From: SAR324 cluster bacterium
GTDB taxonomy: Bacteria; SAR324; JACQKK01
NCBI GenBank assembly: GCA_022572825.1
Contig: JACZVE010000031.1
Location: 1 to 13,794 of the forward strand
DNA length: 13,794 nt
Reading direction: 5' to 3'
Every line of letters begins with the position of its first letter. The stretch's first letter is position 1. A program made the translations under genes and the position numbers. Positions 6,342 to 12,043 of the stretch are shown one piece after another. The notes under the pieces are model-generated. The model had not been told where the DNA came from. It did no database searches and was given only the letters and a program-made list of their open reading frames with translations.

Positions 6342-9300
6342 ATGACGGAAATCAACACCACCCCACAAGCCGGTCAGCAGCCACGGCAACAGGCCGCCAG
6401 ACGCGGCGGGCCGGAGCCGACGGTCGCCTCGGCCAACCGCTTGACCGGCCTGGCTTCCGGGCTCAATACACAGGCGACCATCGAAACCATCATCCAGGTG
6501 GAGCGCCGCCGGCTGCAGCCGATCGAGAACCAGCGGGCGGCCACGCTGCAGGAACTTGAATCGTTCAACCTCATCAATGACGGTCTCCAGAACCTCAACG
6601 AGACGGCCGACAGCCTGAAGGGCGCCGCAATCTGGGAAGCCAAAATTGTCGATTCCACCGACGAGGATGTGGTGACGGCCACCGCGACCGGTGGCGCCAA
6701 GCCGGGCAAACACACGCTGATCGTCGACAAGCTGGCGCTCAATCATCAGATTGCCTCCCAGGGATACGAATCGCCCGACGATCAGGTGGGAACGGGGCGC
6801 TTCATCATCACGATCGGGGAAGGCAGCCCGATTACCGTGACCATCGACGAGGGCGCCAATACCCTCACCGGACTGAAAGACGCCATCAATTTCAACACCG
6901 ACGAGGCCAATGCCACGATCATCAAGACCGGCAGCAGGGATGCACCCTACCAGATGGTGCTGACCAGTCAGAAAACCGGCTCGGAGGGTCGGATCGGCCT
7001 GGAGATCAACCTGCAGGGCGGCATCATCCCCAACTTCGAAAATGCGGTCGAGGAACCTTCTCCCTGGCAGGGAGTGGGGGAACCGGAACGCCCGGACCGG
7101 CTGCCGCCCCTCACCGGTACGGGGGCTTCGACGGCGATCGTTCAGGTGATCGGAGATTATACCGGCGAGGACGACAATACCTTCACCTTCACGGCCGTGC
7201 AGACCGGCATCGTCGGCGGCGACAGGCAGTTGCAGGTGCGCTGGCGAGACGAGGAAGGCCGCAGCGGCATCATTAATCTGGACAGCCTCAACTACGCGCC
7301 CGGCGAACCGCTGGAGTTCGTGGACGGATTGGCGCTGATCGTCAGCGAGGGCGAGATCATCGTCAACGATAGCTTCTCATTCCAGGCTCGGGCGGAGCGC
7401 TCCGATCTCGTCTGGTGGGTGCCGCCCGAGGAGCGCAAGGCCAGCGTGTCGCAGCCGATAAGCTGGAGCCGGCAGCGCACCGAGGAATTCGGCGCGCCTA
7501 TCATCGAGGGCACATACACCGGCGAGGAGGACCAGCGTTATACCCTTACCGTGCAGGGCAGCGGACAGGTGGGCCGCTCGCCCGATCTCAGTGTTCTGTG
7601 GCAAAGCGAGGAAGGCCTATCGGGCGTGCTGCAGGTGGGGCAGGGCTACGAACCCGGCACGCAACTGGCCCTCGCCGAAGGCCTCCTGCTGACTTTGAAG
7701 CCAGGCGTCCTCAACGAAGGGCAGGTCGCCACCTTCGACGTGACGGCGGAGGATCGCACGGGGCGCTGGTGGCTGCCGGACGATGACCGGGTCATTCCCT
7801 CCGAAATCCTCGACGTGACCAACTGGACGCTCCTGGAGGAAGAGGAGGAAGTTGTCGGCTTCATGCCCGCTCTGCCCGAAGCGCTCGGCCCGCGTGTCAG
7901 TACCACCCCGGTGACCATCTTCGGCGAGTTCGACGGAGACGAGGCGAAAGTGTACACCTTCACCGCATTGCGCGATGGCGCGATCGGCACCACCAAGGGT
8001 CTGCGCATCGGGTGGGACGATGGCCTGGGCAACTCCGGCGAATTGAACGTGGGGGAAACCTATCAGCCGGGCACGTCCCTTCCCTTCGATGCGGGCCTTG
8101 CCGTTGGCTTCGGTCCGGGGCGTGTGTTCGAGGACGACACGTTTACGGTGCGCACCCGCACCGCCACCGTTCAGCCGCCTCAGGATGCCTTGATCCGCTT
8201 CGGTGCCACCGAGCTGGGCGGCGGCCTGCCAATCACCAATACGACCAATGAGCTGGCCGACGTGATCGACGGAGTCCGCCTGACACTGGTCAGCACCAGC
8301 GAAAAGCCGGTTACCATTTCCATTCGCGGTGACACCGAACGCGCCCTGGAAGCCGTGCAGACCTTCGTGCAGCAGTTCAACGATCTGGCGGCCTTACTAA
8401 CGGAGTTGACCAAGTTCGACCAGGATAAGAACATCGTCGGCCCGTTGCTGGGCAACAGCGATGTCACGGACATCCGCAACACGCTGGCCCGCCTGCTGAT
8501 GGATCCGGTGGCGGGCCTCCCGCAGGCGTCCAAGACACTGTTTGCGCTGGGCATCGGGTTGAACAACAAGGGATTTCTGGACGTGGACGAATCCAAGCTG
8601 CAGAGCAAGATCGAGGAAGATTTTGCGCTGGTGGCGGACCTGTTCCGCAACAAGGGCGAGTCGGATAATTCCAGCGTGGCCTTCATCGGGATGTCCGAAG
8701 AGACACAGATCAATACCGACGGATATCCGGTGGACATCACCCAGCCGGCAACCCAGGGCTTTTACCGCACACCGCCGTTGGTCGCGCCGATCGCCATCGA
8801 CACCGGAAACAACCGGTTTGTCATCGCGGTGAACGGCCGGCAATCCGAACAGCTGGAACTGGTGCCCGGCATGTACACCCTGCCCGATTACGCCCGCGCG
8901 CTGCAAAACGCCATCACCAACGACGAGCTCGTCGGCGAGCGCGGCGTGCGCGTGACGCTGGAAGGGGACCGGATCAAGGTGGTTTCTGGGCGCTTCGGCT
9001 CCAACAGCACCATCGCAATTTTGCCCGGTGTCTCGAACGCTGTCGGCGTGGGTCTGGTCGATGGCGAGGCTGAGCAGGGCCAGGACACCCAGGGGACCAT
9101 CAACGGCAATCCGGCCGAGGGCACCGGACAGTTGCTGAGAGCGCCGGAGAACAGTGGGCCCGCCGCGGGTTTGCGCGTATTCGCCAAAATTACCGAAAAT
9201 CAACTCAACCCGGATGGAGCGGAAGCGGCTATCGTGATCACCAAAGGCATTGGCGGCCGCGTGAACCGCTATCTTAGTTCGGTGGTCAATCCGTTCACCG

Positions 9301-9527
9301 GCCAGATGAGGCGCATCACGCAAAATCTCCGGGAGCGGGTCGGCAATCTGGACGACCAGTTGGATCGCATGGAAGAACGGATCCAGTCCAAGCGCCAGCG
9401 GCTGCAGGATCGGTTTGCGCGAATGGAATCGCAATTATCCTCGCTGCGCTCCCAGCAGGCCTTCATGCAAGGGCAGTTGGGCGGCCTCGGCGCATCCAGC
9501 GCCCTGCCCGGGCTACCGGGTCGATAG
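6342..9527 (+). CDS. fliD: Flagellar filament cap protein FliD (HAP2), greatly enlarged
   Basis: Caps the growing filament and folds incoming flagellin. At 1061 residues it is roughly twice the common 450-550. Order: a 32-residue Gln/Arg-rich extension; a FliD_N domain (about 33-140, with TGLASGLNTQATIETI); three tandem beta-rich repeats (264-359, 385-477, 521-608), each with G-x-[YF]-x-G, a Trp 28 residues later, S-G and Y-x-P-G-x-x-L; FliD_C core (about 615-775); an insertion module (about 776-950) shared with both flagellins; and a C-terminal coiled coil (about 975-1048) ending in the usual RSQQAFMQGQL-type tail. A five-Glu run (499-503) sits in the linker between repeats 2 and 3. The ATG has GGAG eight bases upstream. 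No strong promoter is seen, so expression may partly depend on read-through from flagellin 1. The cap identity is secure; the function of the extra domains is unknown. Confidence 0.95.
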   Translation: MTEINTTPQAGQQPRQQAARRGGPEPTVASANRLTGLASGLNTQATIETIIQVERRRLQPIENQRAATLQELESFNLINDGLQNLNETADSLKGAAIWEAKIVDSTDEDVVTATATGGAKPGKHTLIVDKLALNHQIASQGYESPDDQVGTGRFIITIGEGSPITVTIDEGANTLTGLKDAINFNTDEANATIIKTGSRDAPYQMVLTSQKTGSEGRIGLEINLQGGIIPNFENAVEEPSPWQGVGEPERPDRLPPLTGTGASTAIVQVIGDYTGEDDNTFTFTAVQTGIVGGDRQLQVRWRDEEGRSGIINLDSLNYAPGEPLEFVDGLALIVSEGEIIVNDSFSFQARAERSDLVWWVPPEERKASVSQPISWSRQRTEEFGAPIIEGTYTGEEDQRYTLTVQGSGQVGRSPDLSVLWQSEEGLSGVLQVGQGYEPGTQLALAEGLLLTLKPGVLNEGQVATFDVTAEDRTGRWWLPDDDRVIPSEILDVTNWTLLEEEEEVVGFMPALPEALGPRVSTTPVTIFGEFDGDEAKVYTFTALRDGAIGTTKGLRIGWDDGLGNSGELNVGETYQPGTSLPFDAGLAVGFGPGRVFEDDTFTVRTRTATVQPPQDALIRFGATELGGGLPITNTTNELADVIDGVRLTLVSTSEKPVTISIRGDTERALEAVQTFVQQFNDLAALLTELTKFDQDKNIVGPLLGNSDVTDIRNTLARLLMDPVAGLPQASKTLFALGIGLNNKGFLDVDESKLQSKIEEDFALVADLFRNKGESDNSSVAFIGMSEETQINTDGYPVDITQPATQGFYRTPPLVAPIAIDTGNNRFVIAVNGRQSEQLELVPGMYTLPDYARALQNAITNDELVGERGVRVTLEGDRIKVVSGRFGSNSTIAILPGVSNAVGVGLVDGEAEQGQDTQGTINGNPAEGTGQLLRAPENSGPAAGLRVFAKITENQLNPDGAEAAIVITKGIGGRVNRYLSSVVNPFTGQMRRITQNLRERVGNLDDQLDRMEERIQSKRQRLQDRFARMESQLSSLRSQQAFMQGQLGGLGASSALPGLPGR

Positions 9528-9558
9528 CCCAGGCCTCCCGGCAGGCCGCGGAGAACGA

Positions 9559-9702
9559 TTGGAAGGAGATGGACAAGGGACGCCGAGTCCCTCGGCTTGG
9601 AATTTGGAGCGGCGTGTTCTCGAATTCGAACAATGGCTTACGCACCAATTGGATAGAGGCGCAGCACCGTCCTTAGGCGCTCGAGAGGAGTCGGCAAGGT
9701 GA
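9559..9702 (+). CDS. Possible small ORF coupled to fliS1
   Basis: A 47-codon frame fills most of the 171-bp gap between fliD and fliS1. It would start at TTG 9559, with GGAG five bases upstream (9550-9553), and its TGA (9700-9702) overlaps the GTG start of fliS1 as GTGA. The C-terminal two thirds contains LERRVLEFEQWLTHQLDRG, which could form an amphipathic helix. FliT and other small chaperones often sit beside fliD and fliS, but this is too short for a typical FliT and I do not recognise it. The same frame is open upstream into the fliD end, so it may be chance. Spacing, ribosome site and overlap favour a gene; the TTG start and short length argue against. Confidence 0.35.
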   Translation: MEGDGQGTPSPSAWNLERRVLEFEQWLTHQLDRGAAPSLGAREESAR

Positions 9703-10142
9703 ATAACTACGGCAGGTATTCTCAGGCATACAAAAAGGCCGCGGTGAGCACGGTCGACCAACGCAAGTTGATCATCATGCTCTATGACGGCGCAATCAAG
9801 TTCCTGACCATTGGCATCGACAGGATCAACAAGGGCGACAACTACGAGGCGCACAAGAGCCTGATTCGTGGCAAAAGCATCATCGCCGAGCTGCTGGCGT
9901 CGCTCAATTTAGACCAGGGCGGCGAAATCGCCAGCAACCTGCAGCGCCTCTACACCTACATGTTCAATGAACTGATCGAGGCCAATCTGAACAACGACAT
10001 CGAGCGGATCAGGCTTGTGATCGACCTTTTAAAGGAGCTGCGCGTCGGCTGGCAGGGCATGCAAATGCCGCAGGAGACTGGCGCCGCGCAGACCACCGTA
10101 ACACCGAAGCGGGGCAGCAAAAACATCAACATCCGCTATTGA
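9699..10142 (+). CDS. fliS: Flagellin export chaperone FliS (copy 1)
   Basis: Cytoplasmic helical chaperone that binds the C-terminal helix of flagellin, prevents premature polymerisation and delivers it to the export gate. The 147-residue product has the family pattern: Tyr-containing N-terminus (YGRYSQAYKKAAV, 4-16), LIIMLYDGAIKF (24-35), the second and third helices (about 50-95, with LQRLYTYMFNELIEAN at 81-96) and a last helix ending in LRVGWQGM. A basic tail of about 25 residues follows. It starts with GTG at 9699, supported by GAGGAG eight bases upstream and the Tyr motif at the right distance. It lies 42 bp before a second fliS. The family call is firm; which flagellin it serves is not known. 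Confidence 0.94.
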   Translation: MNNYGRYSQAYKKAAVSTVDQRKLIIMLYDGAIKFLTIGIDRINKGDNYEAHKSLIRGKSIIAELLASLNLDQGGEIASNLQRLYTYMFNELIEANLNNDIERIRLVIDLLKELRVGWQGMQMPQETGAAQTTVTPKRGSKNINIRY

Positions 10143-10184
10143 GCCCCGCATCCATGGCGGAAGTACTTACCAGGTGAGGAGGCA

Positions 10185-10613
10185 ATGCCACAGGCAAATC
10201 CGTACAGCGCTTACGAGCGCACGCACGTGGAGACGGCCGAGCAGCGCCAACTGATCATGTTGCTCTATGATGGCGCCATTCGGTTCTCCCGCAAGGCGGC
10301 CGCCAGGATCGATGCCAACGACGTGGAAGCTGCGCACAACTACTTGATTCGCGCGCGGGATATCGTGTCGGAACTGCTGGCTACCTTGAAGCCGGAAAAA
10401 GCCGGCGAGCTGGGTGAGAACCTGAAACGGCTGTATGTGTACATCTTCAACCGACTGGTGGAGGCCAACCTCACCAAGAACAAAGCGATGGTCGAGGAGG
10501 TCATCCACCTGATGTCCACGCTGCGCGAGGGTTGGGCGGGGATCAAGCCGGTGTCCAGCCAGAATCGCGGGGAACCACGCCCGGACAAAAAGCGCGTGGA
10601 CATGCGGGGCTGA
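10185..10613 (+). CDS. fliS: Flagellin export chaperone FliS (copy 2)
   Basis: Second FliS-family chaperone, 142 residues, clearly related to its upstream neighbour but diverged. Shared blocks include NPYSAY at the N-terminus (5-10), LIMLLYDGAIRF (23-34), YLIRARDIVSELLATL (53-68) and LKRLYVYIFNRLVEANL (80-96). The tail is again basic and low in complexity. The ATG at 10185 has AGGTGAGGAGG immediately upstream. It probably shares a transcript with fliD and fliS1. Two FliS copies alongside two flagellins suggest one chaperone per flagellin, or a FliS plus a FliS-like partner; the sequence does not say which. A 16-bp tandem direct repeat begins just after the stop. Confidence 0.93.
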   Translation: MPQANPYSAYERTHVETAEQRQLIMLLYDGAIRFSRKAAARIDANDVEAAHNYLIRARDIVSELLATLKPEKAGELGENLKRLYVYIFNRLVEANLTKNKAMVEEVIHLMSTLREGWAGIKPVSSQNRGEPRPDKKRVDMRG

Positions 10614-10614
10614 G

Positions 10615-10646
10615 CGATCCTGTAAAGAAACGATCGTGTAAAGGAA
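10615..10646. repeat. Tandem 16-bp direct repeat after fliS2
   Basis: CGATCCTGTAAAGAAA (10615-10630) is followed directly by CGATCGTGTAAAGGAA (10631-10646), identical at 14 of 16 positions. It begins two bases after the fliS2 stop. It could be a duplicated protein-binding site or a simple slippage product. No T-rich terminator is visible here. Confidence 0.5.
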
Positions 10647-10675
10647 GTAGTCTGAAAAATACGGGTGTGCCGCGG

Positions 10676-10846
10676 CCTTCGCTTCGGCTCCGCATCACGA
10701 CAGGCGAGACGCTCGCTACGCTCACTCCTCAGGAACGCGGCCCTTCGAGGAGCTCAGGACAGGCTAAACAAGCCCGCTTCTCTGAGGAAGGCTCTGAAGG
10801 AGCCTGTCTCGCCCGTCCCGGGCGCAGTCGAAGGAAAGGGTCGGGC
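10676..10846. repeat. Repeat element copy B, inverted relative to copy A
   Basis: The reverse complement of this segment aligns along most of copy A (5979-6168). By hand count 64 of 77 positions match at one end and 47 of 49 in the core. Copy A then has 24 extra bases, after which GTAGCGAGC and a diverged terminal repeat align. The terminal inverted repeat is more decayed here than in A. Together the copies frame fliD, fliS1 and fliS2. A small hairpin (TCGGGCT/AGCCCGA, 10841-10857) overlaps its outer end. Confidence 0.75.
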
Positions 10847-10863
10847 TCGTAGCCCGATTGCCA

Positions 10864-10888
10864 TTATTGAGACAGGTTTATTGAGACA
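10864..10888. repeat. 11-bp direct repeat next to repeat B
   Basis: TTATTGAGACA occurs at 10864-10874 and again at 10878-10888, perfectly conserved with a 14-bp period. It adjoins the outer end of repeat B and may be part of an older insertion boundary. No function is evident. Confidence 0.45.
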
Positions 10889-11393
10889 TAGCGCGAACCG
10901 CGCCGCAGCACCTGCTTCGCCTCCCGCGGGCGGGAGGGAATGGGTGACTGCTCTTGACGGCGTACGTGGTGCGGGGAAGTAAGACTTCATCCCGGCTTCT
11001 CGCTGGGCTGGCCCACTTGGACGGGCTGTGGGCTGGCGCGGCAAGCAGCCGGGCGGCGCCAAAGGCGCCGTTGCGCGCACCAATCGCGGGCGAATAGCGA
11101 CCTGCGCGGTGCCGCTTTGCCGGCCTTGGGAGTAGGTTTGACCGCGGCGACGCGGTGCAGGCGGATTGCCCTGCCCCGGGAAACGGATGGGGCGTGGTGT
11201 ATCCGGCATCCCTGTCGCCGGACGGTGAGCTGTATGCGGGCCGTGGAGGACCCACCTTGCGCCCCATGTGGCCGGTTGCGCCCATGGGTTGCCGGGGAGT
11301 TCTCCGGGCACCGCGTGATATGCGCTGCGGTTTTGCACCGTGAGGCGATGTTTCGTCCGGTGTTCCATAGCCGCGGATACGGAGCGGGAGTGT

Positions 11394-11452
11394 ACCGATA
11401 GGCCTTGGTGCCTGTGTGGCATCGGTCTGTTGCCGGCCATAAGTTTGGCCGG
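11394..11452. repeat. Two adjacent hairpins in the flagellin 2 upstream region
   Basis: ACCGAT (11394-11399) pairs with ATCGGT (11421-11426), and inside it AGGC (11400-11403) pairs with GCCT (11410-11413). Immediately after, CCGGCCA (11433-11439) pairs with TGGCCGG (11446-11452) around a 6-nt loop. They may be part of a structured RNA, with no family recognised. Confidence 0.35.
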
Positions 11453-11480
11453 AAATGGCCTCGCGCACACGACACCCTGC

Positions 11481-11520
11481 TCTGGCTGCATCTGGCTGCA
11501 TCTGATTGCATCTGGCTGCA
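11481..11520. repeat. Four tandem 10-bp repeats
   Basis: TCTGGCTGCA occurs at 11481, 11491 and 11511, with the variant TCTGATTGCA at 11501: four units in exact 10-bp register. The period is close to one helical turn, as in some arrays of protein-binding sites. Copy-number change by slippage is also possible. It lies about 520 bp upstream of flagellin 2. Confidence 0.75.
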
Positions 11521-11569
11521 GTATTATGCAGACGGCGTGCCAGGTCATCAGTGCGACCCGGCCGACATG

Positions 11570-11594
11570 CCCGGGGACGTGTTGTGTCCCCGGG
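11570..11594. repeat. GC-rich hairpin
   Basis: CCCGGGGAC (11570-11578) and GTCCCCGGG (11586-11594) form a perfect 9-bp stem with the loop GTGTTGT. No T-run follows on either strand. It is stable enough to matter in RNA, but no transcript is defined here. Confidence 0.5.
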
Positions 11595-11872
11595 ATCAAC
11601 GGGGTGCCGGCAATTCCGCCGCATGGATGATTCCGTGCGCGGAGGGCCGGCACTCCCTCGGCCTCCAGCGTTACGGCCGGCTAGCAAGGCCATCGGAGGC
11701 CAAGCTTGAGACCCCTTCGCCGGGGCGCGGCGGAGCGATCCGTCGCAGGGCACTCGTCCACCCCGGCGTGGCGGCCCAGGCAAGCTTGCAATGCCGGCGC
11801 GTGCGACCGCGCCCCCAGCGGCAGTGTTGTCTCAATGCCGCGGTGGGGAAGGGTGTCGTACGTAAATGGAAG

Positions 11873-11906
11873 AATAAATATATGAATTATTTATCATATA
11901 TTTATT
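11873..11906. promoter_or_regulatory. AT-rich perfect palindrome upstream of flagellin 2
   Basis: AATAAATATATGA (11873-11885) and TCATATATTTATT (11894-11906) are perfect 13-bp inverted arms separated by ATTATTTA. The whole 34 bp contains only two G or C bases, inside GC-rich surroundings, about 138 bp before the flagellin 2 start. Such sites are typical of operators, nucleoid-protein binding or DNA-melting regions. No -35/-10 pair can be fixed with confidence around it. Confidence 0.6.
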
Positions 11907-12031
11907 TATATCTACCGGATCGTAACGCCGCGGCGGCTCTGCGGGCGATAGGTGCCTGCCGGCCGGCCGGGGACGATCGGTAAGGACGTTGTAACCCACG
12001 CGGGAAAGGATTCCTGCGTCACATCCCATAC

Positions 12032-12039
12032 AAGGAGGT
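12032..12039 (+). promoter_or_regulatory. Strong ribosome binding site of flagellin 2
   Basis: AAGGAGGT, close to the full anti-16S complement, lies four bases before the ATG at 12044. It fixes the start codon and suggests high translation once the mRNA is made. Confidence 0.8.
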
Positions 12040-12043
12040 AGTC

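Larger units (their letters stand above)
10889..12043. other. Gene-poor, hairpin-rich region before flagellin 2
   Basis: About 1.15 kb with no convincing gene. Long open frames exist on both strands (for example minus 11783-10878), but their products are rich in Arg, Pro, Gly and Ser, overlap one another and show no family motifs, as expected by chance in GC-rich DNA. Visible instead are a cluster of hairpins (11394-11452 and 11570-11594), a 10-bp tandem repeat (11481-11520), an AT-rich palindrome (11873-11906) and the flagellin 2 leader. No sigma28 promoter with proper spacing was found. It could hold an untranslated RNA, decayed mobile DNA or a long regulatory region. Confidence 0.6.

Noticed and set aside
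10154..10177. Seven-codon ATG...TGA frame ending in the ribosome site of fliS2.
   Set aside because: It is too short to judge and has no ribosome site of its own; likely chance.
10532..10852. 106-codon plus-strand frame running from the fliS2 end through repeat B.
   Set aside because: It starts inside fliS2 in another frame and is mostly repeat sequence.
11394..11401. ACCGATAG and, at 11944-11951, GGCGATAG as sigma28 -10 candidates for flagellin 2.
   Set aside because: Neither has a TAAA/TCAA-like -35 at 15 bp; the nearest (TAAC at 11923-11926) has a 17-bp spacer.
11411..11440. A sigma54-like TGGCATC...TTGC near 11418-11434.
   Set aside because: The GG to GC distance is 12 bp where 10 bp is required.
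10754..11783. Minus-strand frames of about 300 codons and a plus-strand frame of 192 codons (11405-11983).
   Set aside because: They overlap each other, are biased to Arg, Pro and Gly, and have no recognisable motifs. I treat the region as non-coding, while noting the faint prophage-like impression separately.
11882..11983. A 33-codon frame starting in the AT-rich palindrome (MNYLSYIYLYLPDRN...) with GGAAG upstream.
   Set aside because: Its start is explained by the palindrome itself and the rest is GC-rich filler; no support as a gene without expression data.
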